64,000 nt of DNA from Simmondsia chinensis (Eukaryota > Streptophyta > Magnoliopsida > Caryophyllales > Simmondsiaceae), in NCBI GenBank assembly GCA_018398585.1, contig JAGTTD010000005.1, forward strand, positions 14,807,355 to 14,871,354. The letters are read 5' to 3'. Position 1 is the first letter of the stretch, and each line of letters opens with the position of its first letter. This document shows positions 11,204 to 22,361 of this stretch, in pieces. The notes below the pieces were generated by a model. That model was not told the DNA's origin. It saw nothing but the letters and a program-made list of their open reading frames with translations, and ran no database searches. The translations under genes were made by a program, and so were the position numbers.

Positions 11204-13467
11204 TGTAATACCCGACTTAATTAAATTAAATTCGGTATTATAATATATGAAACTAAGGGTATTTAAATTAAATTAGATTCGATAGTATAATATGTGAAAT
11301 TTAGAACATTTAAATTAGGTTAAAACTCGCTATTATGTCGATCAGGTTCCAAAATGAAAATAAATAAACAAGTAAAAAAAAAAAGAAAAAGGAAAAAGGA
11401 AAAAGGGAAAAGAAAACAAAAAGAAACAGAAAAGAAAAGGGAAAGAAAAGAAAAATAAAAATTAAAAGTACAACATTTAAACCCCACCCCCACGTCGCTC
11501 TCTCCCTACCGGCTCTCTCTCCCCCCCCCTCCCACCGCCTCCCCTTCTCCTCCATTTCCGCCTACCGCCACCGTCTCGCGTCGCCACCTACCGCCTACCG
11601 CCCGACCCTCAGGGTACACACTCTCTCTCCTTCTGCTCTCTCTCCGCGTTACCTCTCTCTCTCTCTCTCTCTTTGTGTCTCTCTCTACCGCACCTTGCAG
11701 GCGCCGCCCGGCCCACGCGGCACGACCACCACGGTACCTCGGTACCGCCCCACCGACAAAGTGCCGTCCCCCTCTCCACTACTGCCGCCCAAACCATGCG
11801 GTACGACCCCGACCCACACGATACCGCCTCGACCCACGCGGTACGACCTCGACCCTCCCGGTGCCGCCTGACCCACGCTGTACGACCTTGACCACCACGG
11901 CACCGCCTCCTACCCCATACCGCCTGACCTCCCCTGGGTCTATAAATACCCCACACCCTCCACCCCTTAACCACATACCACCACCCATCTCTCTCTCTCT
12001 CCTCTTGGTTCTCTCTCTATCACCCATGACCCTCTCTCTCCTCCCCTCACCGGTGCCGCCCCCTTGCCGGCACAACTCCGACCGACCCTCCGGTGCCGCC
12101 AACTCGCTGGAGCAGTACCGGCCACCCCTGCCGGTAATGCTATTTCGTCAATTTCAAAGCTAATCGACTACAGGAACTGGGTTTCTGGGCTAAAAGCTAG
12201 CACCTGTAAGTATATTACTTTCCCTGCTTGTTTGTAAACTACGAAAATTGCTTTAATGACTTGATTTGTAAGTATATCACTTCCCCCACTTGTTTATAAA
12301 GTATGAAAATTGCTTAAGATGACTTGATTTGTAAGTATACTACTTCCTCTACTTGTTTATAAAGTATGAAAATTGCTTTAAATGACTTGATTTGTGAGAA
12401 TTATATTGTGAATGATTTATTGTTTTGATAAAATAGGATTGCGCATATGTGTTTATGTGATTATGTGATTTATACTCTTATGAGTTAAATTATATTGGTT
12501 TATACGTTGATTAAACATGTGAATTTCAAAGAATTTTTACGAATATATGAATTTCAAAGGAGTTTTTACGAATATATGAATTTCAAAGGAGTTCTTACGA
12601 ATATGTGAATTTCGAAGGAATTTTTACGAATATGTGAATTTTGAAAGAAATTATTGTGAACTTATGATTTAAATTTGAAAAGGTTTTATAGAGCTTACCG
12701 ATAACTATGTTGACCTTCCGAGGTCTATCGACTATGGAATACGAAAGTCGACTACAACCCTGTCACGGGAATAATACCGGCACGTAGTTTACGATGTCTG
12801 TTAGTTCTTCGGAACTAACAGATGCTACGTTTTGATCCTAGCAGATCTGTCGACTTGGAACCGATAAACCGGTTTGAATACGAAATGCGAACGTCGATTA
12901 CGACCCTGTCGCGGGAATAATACCGGCCGTAGATGCGTCTGTAAGTTTACCAAAAAGCTTTGTGAAATGAACTATGTTATGAAATAAAATAATTTTTAAA
13001 GATTATGGATTTTACTGGTTTTAATTGAAATGTTATCCGTTTTTAAGAATATGCCTGATCCGGGTAGGGAATGTGCTACACTTGCTGAGCGCGTTGTTTG
13101 CTCACCCAATTCGTTATTTCTCTTTTTCCCGGATTAGTAGCTCATGGCAGTTATAGAGGGACGAGGAAGGCAAAGCGACTTCTTGTTCTGAACATCGTGT
13201 TGAGTTTGAAGGTTTAGATATTTAACTAAGTTCGTAGTAGAATAGGATAGACTAATTGAGGTATTGTAATTTTAAGCTTCTGCACTATTAGAATTAAGTC
13301 ATTGGTATGATATATTTGGATTTGAGGTCATGAATTTTGGAAATTTTGAGGAAATTGTGATGGAAAGATTTTGGGCTTCGTACTATGATGGGGGATTTCA
13401 TTGTAGTACGGCAGTGTAGCGCCCGTTTAATTTAAGCCTATTTGGTATTAAAGTTGGGGGTGTTACA
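11204..13467 (+). repeat. 3' LTR of the LARD element (2264 bp)
   Basis: Same ends and internal tandem repeats as the left copy. It keeps about 380 bp of C-rich DNA (roughly 11535-11912) with repeated CCACGCGGTACGACC and ACCGCCTCCT-like words that the left LTR lacks. Long apparent reading frames in this C-rich block have biased composition and no domains. I treat them as non-coding. Confidence 0.9.
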
Positions 13468-13472
13468 AAAAT

Positions 13473-16026
13473 GGTCCTAGCACCTTCTAAGTATCTAAAC
13501 AAAATGTAATAGTCTCTTCCAAGATGTAGCCTTCAGCACTGGACCCTTCTGGCCGTGCTGGTTACTTACGTATGCTTTCGAATGGGACAACTACCTTTAT
13601 TACATAAAGTATAAGTAATAGGTGAGATCAATTATTGGATGCCAAATATGAGAGATAAAAGTAAATGAAGCATTATCGACTAACCTTTCAATTGGATACA
13701 TCCATCTATAGTGAACAGGCCCACCAAGCTTAGCCTCCTCTACTAAATGAATTAGTAGATGAACCATGACTGTGACAAATGTAGGTAGAAATTCCATCTC
13801 CATCCCACAAAATGTGATAATAATGTTCGATTGTTGAAGATCGAGCATATTTGGGTCGAGGGACGTAGAACACAAGTATTTGAAAATGGAAGACAAGTCT
13901 GAAAGCAACTCAATGACTTGTGTGGCATTGGATGCTCGTAAAGCTACATGAAGAATATCTTGCATAAGAACATGGTTGTCATGACTCTTAAGGTTTAAGA
14001 GTTTTCTTTGTTTCAACTTCACACATCTAGAGATGTTAGATCCATATCCATTTGGGACCCTAAGTTTCTATAGAATTCTTAGAAACCGTTCTTTATCATT
14101 TGAAGACATATAGTAAGAAGCTGGAGGCATGTACGGATCTCTATTAGGACGAGGTTGTAGCCGAAGATGTGGCTTTATGTTCCTTTCTTCAAGGGCCCTT
14201 CTTGCCTTTTCATCATCTCTAGTCTTTCTCTCCATATGTAATAGCGTCCCTAGAACATTATCACACACATTTTTCTCTATGTGCATGACATCTAGATTAT
14301 GTCGAAGGAGATTGTACTCCCAATAAGGCAAGTCAAAAAATATGCTTTTTTTCTTCCAAAGCACTTCCTCATTGTCCACTCTTTCTACTGAACTGTCTAT
14401 GTGGTGCCTTTCTCTTTTCTTCTTACTAGTCTTTTGGATTTTTCCATACTTGTAACCAACTTGTTCTTATGCTTTCAAGATATCAGTCCCTGATGCCGGA
14501 GTAGGAGCACAAGCAGACCTCATTGTCCCATCAAACAATTGACTCTGAGATCGAAAAGGGTGATTATCAGGTAACCATTTATGGTGTCCATTATAGCAAA
14601 TCTTGCCCCCAAACTTATAAGAATGTGTATGTTCAGTGCAATAAGGACAAGCTGTGTAGCCCTTTGTACTCCAACCAGACAACATAGCATATACAGGAAA
14701 GTCATTGATAGTCCACATTATAGCCCCTTGCATCTTAAAGTTTTGTCCACTATAGCCATCATATGCATCAATACCTTCCCATAACAATTTCAACTCATGC
14801 AACAATTGTTGTAGGTACACATCAATGTCAAGTCCAGGGCCCGATTTCCCAGGAATAATCAAAGAAAGAATGAATGACGATTGCTTCATACATAGCCATT
14901 GGGGCAAGTTGTATGGGATCAACACCACTGGCCATGTACTATAAGTAGTATTCATAAGACGGTACGGATTGAAGCCGTCACCAGCAAGACCAAGCCTAAC
15001 ACTACGAGGATTTGAAGAAAACTCTGGATACCGAGCATCAAATGCCCTCCAAGCTAAGCCATCTGCAGAATGCCTCAATTTCCCATCCTTCAAACGGTCT
15101 ATCTCATGCCATTTCATATCTTCGGCTGTTTTAGAAGACATGTATAATCTTTTGAGCCTTGAAATCAAAGAAAAATACCGCATCACCTTAGCGGGCTCTC
15201 CTTTCTTGGTTGACATAGTTTCATCACTACAGCTGTCTTCTTCCTTACCCTTAACTGTCTTCCATCTTGAGGTACCGCATGTATGACAACTCTCTTTTTT
15301 AGACATTTCACCCCAATTCAACATACAATTATTTGGACAAGCATGAATCTTTTCATATCCAAGACCCAATTCATTGATCATTTTCTGAGCTTCAAAATAA
15401 GATGATGGAAATACCATAATTTGGGGAAATGCATCAAAAAGAAGTCTTAGCAACACCATGAAGGACTCAGCAGACCAACTATGCATATATTTCAAGTAAA
15501 ACAAGTGCAAAAGAAATGACAATTTGGAGAATGCGCTACAGCCTGGATATTGTTCTTCATTAGAAGGTTCCAATATCTTCTTATACTTGGCTTTGTCCTC
15601 AGGAGATTGGTTGGGTTGTTCAAGGGGAACTTGGTCCGACCAATCATGTTCATCAGACAAATGGGGTTGACTTGTGGAGGGAGGAATATCAACTCCGATA
15701 CTTTCTCGTAGTAATCCACCATTATCATCTCGACCTATGGCCCTTTCGTCATTATTATTGGTAGATGTTTGACTATTGCATCTCAATTGTTGAACAATAT
15801 CTTCTTTTCTATGAAAAATCTATTTCTTATACTTTGGCCAAAAACCCTTAAAAAGGATATGATATTCCACTTCTTCTAATGAGAACCATTTGGCTACTTT
15901 GCATTTATTACATGGACATCGAGTTTTTCCTTCTATAAGGTTTTCTTTAGCCAACTTAATGAATTCAATGACACCATCAATATAAGCTTGACTAATCCTT
16001 GGATGCGTGATCCAACTCGTATCCAT
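13473..16026 (-). pseudogene. tnp2: tnp2 transposase, 5' and central part
   Basis: Minus-strand coding begins at the ATG at 16026 (MDTSWITHPRISQAYIDGV). It carries a transposase-associated zinc domain (TRCPCNKCKVAKWFSLEEVE) at about 15840-15990. The Transposase_21 core (15400-14300) includes DIDVYLQQLLHELKLLWEGI, MWTINDFPVYAMLSGWSTKG and DVMHIEKNVCDNVLGTLLHM. A DUF4218 stretch follows (13690-14030; VHLLIHLVEEAKLGGPVHYR), with a GT splice site near 13685, then PEGSSAEGYILEE near 13515-13550. In-frame stops lie at about 15818 (TAG where Trp is expected), 14465 and 14066, with single-base shifts near 13495 and 13565. TNP2 is the DDE-type catalytic protein of CACTA elements. This copy is dead, and is also cut by the LTR element. 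Confidence 0.9.
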
Positions 16027-17094
16027 ATCTCTGAATATTAAGTAGTGCAACCAAATTACCTAAAAGTTGAAAAAAGTTTTAGTTCATAAGACAAATATTT
16101 AATCAACCAATCAAAACATATACAAATATAAAAACAAATAATTAATGGGACTTAGGAGAAGTTAGAAATTAAAGTGAGATACATGAGTTCCTTATAATCA
16201 ATTTTAATCCTCTAATGTGAAGGTCCCATCTAAACAAGGGATATAGCAACAAAGTTTTATTTTTCCAAATTCAATAAGTGATGAGAAACAAGGAGAAAAT
16301 TCCACAAATTCCACTCAAGCAATAAGAAATCCAACACTTTCATTTAAATAATTCTTTGATTTATAATGTCCCAAATTTTGGCTCAGACCCTAAGCATTCC
16401 TTATCAGCACATTTGATAGGGCGTTTTTGACTTCATCAGCATTGTTCTTTATACTCTAATACTCATAGAACTTATTCTAAAACAACTAATAATATCTTAA
16501 AACTACCTCAATTAAAGAAATCCAATAAATTCTATATAAAGCATAATAACAAACTAAAATTTCAATCAAATGACTTGACTTTCATAGTATAAAATTATTA
16601 CAAAACTATAATACAACCACTTCAACCAACTCAAATGATATAATACTTGTAGAAGAATAAGCAGTCTAATAAAAATAAGAACCGAAATTAGGGCAAATAC
16701 ATCACTTACAATGGCAAAGCAAGAGCAATGACTAAAGAGGCGGAGAAACGGCAGCGAGATGAAGAGGCAGTGCAAAATCAGATGTCTGAACAGCGAAATC
16801 GGCAATTAAGTGTGCAAAATCTGATGAAAAGGCGGAGAAACGAGCGAAATATGATGGTGAGACAGTGAGAAGCGAGCGGTGGATGCGACTGGGTTAGGGT
16901 TTGTGGGCGAAATTTGATGGTGAGAGTGAGAGGCGAGCGGCGGAGGCGACGGGGTTAGGATTTGTGGGGAAAATCTGATGGTAAGAGTGAGAGATGAAGA
17001 GGCGACGGAGGCAAGGGGGTAGGGTTTGCGCCGGGGGGGGGGGGGGGGGGGAGGGATGGGATTTGAGGGTATATATAATTGTTTATTCTTGACA
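16027..17094 (-). other. CACTA 5' leader and promoter zone
   Basis: About 1 kb upstream of tnp2 within the element. Positions 16851-17032 hold three tandem copies of a roughly 60-bp unit (GATGGTGAGAGTGAGAGGCG, then GGAGGCGACGGGGTTAGG). On the minus strand this encodes a proline/serine-rich frame with no domain, which I read as untranslated leader. The rest is AT-rich without motifs. Confidence 0.5.
17033..17051 (+). repeat. Poly-G run, 19 bases
   Basis: An uninterrupted run of 19 G at the end of the tandem repeats in the CACTA leader. It reads as poly-C in the sense direction of the element. Confidence 0.9.
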
Positions 17095-17317
17095 GCAAAA
17101 AGCATCGAGATTCTCGATGTTTTTTTATGCCGAGAATATCGACATTTTTTTACGCCGCGACCTTTGACACAAAAATGAGCCGTTCCAAGTTTGCATCGTT
17201 TAAAAACGTCGAGAATTTTCAACGCTTTGTCTTGGCACATTTAAGTGCTGAGATTTCTCGATATTTGCATAAACGCCGATAATTATGCCCCGAAAATCCA
17301 CCTTTTTTGTTGAAGTG
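17095..17317. repeat. CACTA subterminal repeats and right terminus
   Basis: Repeated TCGAGATTCTCGATG, GCCGAGAATATCGAC and CGTCGAGAATTTTCAACG words in both orientations lead to the terminus CCACCTTTTTTGTTGAAGTG. They mirror the words found at 4785-5010 and mark the two ends of the same element. Confidence 0.8.
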
Positions 17318-19585
17318 TCTATAGATGTCAAAGAATGTCATGCGTAGTAGATAAAGAAAGGAAAAAGAAAGAAAAAAAAAAAAAACAAAAACAGGGGGGT
17401 GATACGCATCACGCCCTCTATGCCAACCCGGGGCGAGATGCTTGTAGTCCGTATCCCCAGATCTCAGGTAATCAACGCGGTTGTGGTGTAACAAGGGTGT
17501 CTTGATGCCTTATTAGATGTGGGAGGTGTATCTCGCCTACTGCGAATACCCGGGGCGAGATCCCCTCCCCTTTTGGGCTCGGATAGATGGTTTGTGTGCT
17601 GCAAGGGATATCAGTCGGGGTTGCAGCTTGCTCCTTAATTATGGGGCCGTGTTCAGAGGTAGTCATGGGGCGAGAATCTCGTCCATTTCAGGGCGAGATG
17701 CATGTGATATTCCCCGGAGCCTCGCTTTCATTTATTGATTCGGAAGTCAATAAGGAGTTGTTATCAGTTAGTCCCCGGCCATTTCGCAAATGATTTTCGT
17801 TTGCGATTTGCAATATTGTTGGTTTTATAAATATGGGTGAGGGGTGGACAATCCCCTTCACTTTGATTCATACTCCCTCAACTCTCATGTCTTAATCCCT
17901 CCTCAACCTCTTAGCCCTGATCATCAAACGACCGAACCTTAGGATGTTCCTTTCGAGATTTTTTCTTACTTTCCCGTGAAGTCCCTTTTGCGGTTTCAAA
18001 CTTTGTTTCATTTTCATGCTTGTCTTATCCATTCTCGACATTACATAAAGACTCACACTTCTCGCTCCTTGGACCTTATGCTGATGGGTTCTTGGTTCAA
18101 TCGCAATGCTACATTGACCCTGAAGATGTCTTAGTCTATCCCGGTGCCCCTACTGACGAGACAATTCTGCCCTAATCCTCTGTGGATTTTTTTTTTTCCA
18201 ATCATAGGCAGATTATGGGCCGTAATGGCGGCTTAGTCCTCTATAGGAAATTTTATGTAATGGGCCCTTCTCGCTTATCCATTGTCAACCTTGCGACCCG
18301 CTTCTACTTTCCTCTGGGCTTGTTGACTGAAGGGATTTTGTCTCCTTTCATCCGATGCCCTATGACGGCCTCTTGGGGTTTCAATATTTAGCTTCTTCCT
18401 TTAGGTATTCTGTCACCTTGCTGGTATACGACGTGACTTTGGGGTCGGCTAGAGGAGAGTGGTCCAGTACTCACAAAGTTTTTGCATGGGAAGACGGCTG
18501 GCTGTATAAGGGCAAGCTATATGTCGGGGGGAGGAGCCTATTGTTTCATGTCCCTGTCTGTATTGGTGAAATCATCTATCTGATATCGGACTGAGGTCCC
18601 TATATCTCGGAGCAATCCCCTTTTTCTAGTACTTTTGTTGTATGGTGGGATACGCTTCGGACCTCTGTCGAGTTTTTGTTCTTCCATTCAAGGGTTCATT
18701 AGAATATAGCCTATTGTGACGATGCCGGTCTATTTCACTAGGGGTCTTGCGGTTAGGGGGACCTCGTTGTGCCTAATTTTGCTATGCGACTCTCTTTTCG
18801 TGGTGTGGCTGCTGCATGACCACGATTACTTTTCCTCTTGGTTTCTTTACAAGAGCGTTCATTACTGTTTCCCGGTCCCTCGAGATGTTAGCACTTAATA
18901 AGTGGCAGGGTTCTCTATTTCTAGACGGTACTTGATTATCACTTGTGGAAGTGGCTTATACCGCTGCTGTTTGGATGGTCCTGACCACAGCATTTTGGAG
19001 CATTTGGGGCAGTACCCTTATCGGGGACTTATTTCGTTGTGCCCGTATACGGGGACCTTTTATCCAGAGCTACCGAGACTTGTACTCCCCTTTTAATATG
19101 ATCTTCTTTGGTTCCCTTGCTTTTAGTTTTAGAGTGCCTTTAGCTTTATCTTGTATTTTGTGGGAGCCTTAGTAGTGGTTACCTTGCAATTTTTTGGGCT
19201 AAGTGCCCCTTTTTGTAAGTGAGTGTACTTTGGGACGTATTTTGGGCTAAATGAAAAGGCAATGACTCTTTGGATGTACCTTACTTCGGAATATTCACAT
19301 TTTGGAATTTTAAGTCGGATGTTTTGTATTTCGGGATTTTAAGTTGGATTTTTAGTATTTCGGATGTATCTCGGGTATATTGTGTTTTAGGTTTATTTCA
19401 GGCCTATTACGTCTCGGGCATACCTCGGCCTATTACATCTCAGCCGTAGCTCGGGCGCATCTCGGGCATGTCCCTCAGGCGTATCTCATCCCCTTCTCTC
19501 TCTGTTTTTTTTTTCTTTCTTCATTCTTCTTTTCTTTCTTCCCCTTCTCTTTTCGTTTTTCCTCTTTCCCGTTTCTTCTTACTCC
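17318..19585. other. Unrecognised degenerate repeat region
   Basis: No gene could be identified. Five copies of a GGGCGAGAT-like word occur at 17430-17700, one near GATACGCATCACGCCC. Plus-strand frames at 18182-18391, 18355-18594 and 18945-19172 encode overlapping pieces (for example GRNGGLVLYRKFYVMGPSR and YSVTLLVYDVTLGSARGEW). They look like one frameshifted protein, but I cannot assign a family. Spaced CTCGGGCATACCTCGG-type words and a T-rich tract (19500-19575) lead into the next LTR. An old gag-like retroelement remnant is possible but not shown. Confidence 0.35.
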
Positions 19586-19731
19586 CCTAACCATAGTGGA
19601 TTGAGGCACCTGTTAGGTCCCATGGGTTTTCCCTCTAGTTGAGAGAGGGTTTCCACGTAAATATTGGTGTTATTGTTTCGATTTTTTGATGACTTTCATT
19701 TTTGTATTGCTCGATTGTGTGAATTTTCCCA
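19586..19731 (+). repeat. Truncated 5' LTR
   Basis: Aligns by eye with the last 150 bp of the 25801-26487 LTR, including the hairpin around GAGAGAGGGTTTCCACG. It ends TTTTCCCA. Confidence 0.7.
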
Positions 19732-19736
19732 ATAAG

Positions 19737-19748
19737 TGCTATCCGAGC
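19737..19748 (+). promoter_or_regulatory. Decayed primer binding site
   Basis: TGCTATCCGAGC differs from the initiator tRNA-Met site TGGTATCAGAGC at two positions and lies five bases after the LTR end. Confidence 0.65.
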
Positions 19749-20001
19749 TAGGTTGGGAAGATCTAGTGAGCAAACGAGAGTCCAGAGACCTAGCCAACGT
19801 GAATAAGAGACTGTGTGATCTGAATCGGCGATGAGTACTTCAGTGTTGCTCCTGGTGGTTTGGAGCCGACGAAGGAGAAGAAGGAAAACAGAGGTCCTAC
19901 GACTATGGAGGTTTAGGGTGGGGAAGCCCGTGGTTGTACAACGATGCCTCATGTTGGCAATGGAGCCTCGTCGGTGGTGTTCATGAGCTGGTTGCGTATC
20001 G

Positions 20002-20458
20002 TGTTACGGAGTTCAAAGTCCACAAATCCAAGTAACCAGAAATTGAATTTTGAAGGAAGAGACGAAGAATAGAAGAATTAGAGAGAAGGAGAAGAAGATA
20101 GAAGATGGGGAAAATTGTATTAATTTTTGCATAAAACCCTAACTAACTCATCTTAATCTATTTATACAAGGCATTAAAAAAAGGAATAACTAATTAATTC
20201 CAAAACTCACAAAGAAATACATGAAAATAGCGAAATAACTAGAAAAATTAGCTGAAGAACTACGCAGAGGCACGTGCCTTAACTGCCTTCCAGTTCACGT
20301 GCCGCGCACATGGGCTAGGGCTTCCCGCCAGTGCTCCAACTAAAAAAAAATGAATTTCAAACTCCTTTTTCACTCGATAAAATGAATATTCTGATTTTTG
20401 CAGCTAAATTGGAACCCGATCACCCAAATTGATCCTAAATCACTAAATCCCCGTGTCA
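20002..20458 (-). repeat. 3' LTR of gypsy element 1
   Basis: In sense orientation it runs from TGACACGGGGATTTAG to CTCCGTAACA, and it matches 25066-25519 along its length with scattered differences. The TATA box (TATAAATA, minus strand, about 20159-20166) is conserved in both copies. Confidence 0.95.
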
Positions 20459-20475
20459 ACACCCTTTCCCTCAAG
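20459..20475 (-). promoter_or_regulatory. Polypurine tract of gypsy element 1
   Basis: On the minus strand CTTGAGGGAAAGGGTGT directly precedes the 3' LTR. Confidence 0.8.
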
Positions 20476-20488
20476 ATCACCCTTGTCC

Positions 20489-21540
20489 TCACCGGTGAAA
20501 ATTAGGAAATTTGAGTTCGAGGTCATAGAGAAACTCCCATGTAGCAGCTTCAATAGGGCAATTCTTCCATTTCACCAAAACCTTGGTGACAGCTCGATTT
20601 CCCCTTTTTGCCATTCTCCTCTCCAGAATTCTCTCCGGTACCTTCATAGAGGTCATTTCTAAATCATCAAGGATGGCTATGAAGGTAGTTGGTGAAGGAC
20701 CAAGGTGAGGTTTCAGTTGAGATACGTGGAAAACATCATGGATCTTCACAGATTCTTACAGCTCGAGCTTATAAGCTACCTTCCCAACAGCAGACAGCAC
20801 CAGGAAGGGGCCAAAGTACCTGGGAGCAAGCTTTTGATTGAGTCTGTGTGCCACTGATATCTGTCTATAGGGCATAAGTTTCAAATAAACCCAATCCCTT
20901 GCCTGGAAGCTCCTGTCAGAATGCCTTCGGTCAGGTACCTGCTTCATCTTGTTCTGGGCCCTTGATAGATGATATCTGATTAGAGTAATCATCTCATCTC
21001 TTTCCTGAAGGCTTCTATCAACTGTTTCCACTTGAGTTTCCCTTGGAATATAAGGGATGCGGAGTGGTGGAGGCTGCCCATACACTATCTCGTAAGGTGT
21101 CTTCGATGTTGCTGAATGCCAGGTAATATTATACCACCACTCAGCCAAAGGGAGCCATTTTGACCATAGATGAGGTTGGGAGCTACACATACAGCGCAAA
21201 TAGGTCTCCACTTCTCTGTTAACTACCTCAGTTTATCCATCAGACTGAGGGTGATAGGCTATAGACAGGTGTAACTCAACTCCTTGGATGGAAAACAGGG
21301 CTTGCCAAAATTCAATATGGAATACAGCATCTCTATCACTCACTATTGTGTTGGGCAGTCCATGGAGCTTGTAAATGTTGTCCATGTAAAGCTGAGCCAC
21401 AGATAATGCTGTGTATGGATGAGTTAGAGCCAAGAAATGAGCAGCCTCGCTCAACCTGTCTACTACCACTAATATGACATCCTTGCCAAAGGACCGGGGA
21501 AGGCCATCAATGAAATCCATGGAGATATCCACCTAAACCA
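20489..21540 (-). pseudogene. Integrase core, C-terminal domain and chromodomain, gypsy element 1
   Basis: The integrase catalytic core shows MDFIDGLPRS (first Asp), IVSDRDAVFHIEFWQALF (second Asp) and HPQSDG-stop-TEVVNRE (Glu), the DD35E triad. [16 protein letters not shown] text (here [14 protein letters not shown]) marks the C-terminal GPY/F region near 20860. IHDVFHVSQLKPHLG follows, then a chromodomain at 20490-20620 (VPERILERRMAK, VLVKWKNCPIEAATWE). Chromodomains steer integration to modified histones. In-frame stops at about 20757 (TAA), 21228 (TAA) and 21534 (TAG for Trp) inactivate it. The frame otherwise stays the same across all three. Confidence 0.9.
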
Positions 21541-22358
21541 TCTCAGGGACGGGTAGTGGTTGTAGGAGTCCAGGTGAAGCCACATTCTTTGACTTGCAGG
21601 CCTGACAAACAGGGCATCTTTTGATGTAACTCACCACATCCTTGTACATTCCCTTCCACTAGAACATAGACCAGACCCTCTGTAAGGTTGCATCCCTTCC
21701 TGAGTGCCCACCACTTGGAGACGAATGAAGCCATTGCAGGATTTTGTGTTGTAGACCTTCAACATTTCCCACTACTAGTTTGCCTCTTCTCCTCAATTGA
21801 CCATCCTGCCAGCTATACACTGGATGACTGTGAGGGTCAATGCCTAATTGTTGAATGAGCTGTTGCAAATTCCCATCTGTCTGCCAAGAGAACTGAATCT
21901 CAGCATATAAGGTGCTATCAACTACTGACAGTAACATACATATGATCTGATAGCCGGGAATTCTTGATAGGGCATCAGCCACAACATTCTCCTTCCCCTT
22001 CTTATAATCTATCACATAGCTAAACCCCATGAGTTTAGCTAGCCACAGCTAAATGGGTATGGATTTTTTGATCCAGAAGATATTTGAGGGACTGCTGATC
22101 GGTTTTGATGAAAAAGGTATTGTTCATCAAATATTGCTACCACTTCTGAACTGGAGACACTAAGGCCAAGAGTTCTTTTTCGTAGACTAACAATCCTTGC
22201 TGCTTAGGACTCAGAGCCTTGCTCATATATGCCAAGGGATGTCCTTCTAGTGTTAAACCTGCCCCCACTCCCGTACTGCAGGCATCTGATTCTACCACAA
22301 AGGGTCTAGTGAAGTCTGGTAAGGCTAATACTGGGGCTGACAGAAGAGCACCCTTCAA
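21541..22358 (-). pseudogene. RNase H and integrase zinc finger, gypsy element 1
   Basis: RNase H starts with LSAPVLALPDFTRPFVVESD, then GVGAGLTLEGHPLAYMSKAL and LLVYEKELLALV (22137-22358). A frame change near 22040-22130 breaks the RTDQQSLKYLL region. The H2C2 zinc finger is readable at 21590-21760: SSPSGGHSGRDATLQRVW, a TAG at about 21660 where a Gln or aromatic residue is expected, and RCPVCQACKSKN. FSYVIDYKKGKENVVADALS near 21960-22025 is the RNase H/integrase connector. Confidence 0.85.
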
Positions 22359-22361
22359 CTC

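Larger units (their letters stand above)
8871..13467 (+). mobile_element. LARD-type non-autonomous Ty3/gypsy element
   Basis: Two long direct repeats, each beginning TGTAATACCC and ending GTTACA, flank only 399 bp of interior. A tRNA-Met primer site follows the left LTR and a polypurine tract precedes the right one. A five-base target duplication (AAAAT) flanks the element. The interior end translates as YPKLFEDEVKFRGRNFV then a stop, resembling the pol C-terminus of Tekay/Del chromoviruses. That suggests an internal deletion derivative of such an element. It has no polymerase and would need help in trans. It disrupts tnp2 of the host CACTA element and is therefore younger than that copy. Confidence 0.9.
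4776..17317 (-). mobile_element. CACTA (En/Spm) DNA transposon, nested insertion inside
   Basis: The right terminus (the element's 5' end) reads in reverse complement CACTTCAACAAAAAAGGTGG, a CACTA-type end. Both subterminal zones are packed with CGCCGAGA/TCTCGACGC repeats, as in En/Spm elements. Between them lie minus-strand tnp2 and TNPA-like genes in the usual order. The left end reads CACAAGGAAATGTGG; the expected leading CACTA is missing and the hAT-like element abuts it. Flanking triplets (TCT at 17318-17320, CGC at 4771-4773) do not match, so this end is probably eroded. Without the LTR insertion the element is about 7.9 kb. Confidence 0.85.

Noticed and set aside
11609..12163. Long overlapping reading frames on both strands (up to 162 codons) in the right LTR
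   Set aside because: They lie in C-rich low-complexity LTR DNA, have Pro/Arg/Gly-biased composition and no domains, and overlap on opposite strands. I treat them as composition artefacts.
16806..17240. 144-codon minus-strand frame with a proline run
   Set aside because: It coincides with the tandem-repeat leader and poly-G tract of the CACTA element and has no domain, so it is probably untranslated leader.
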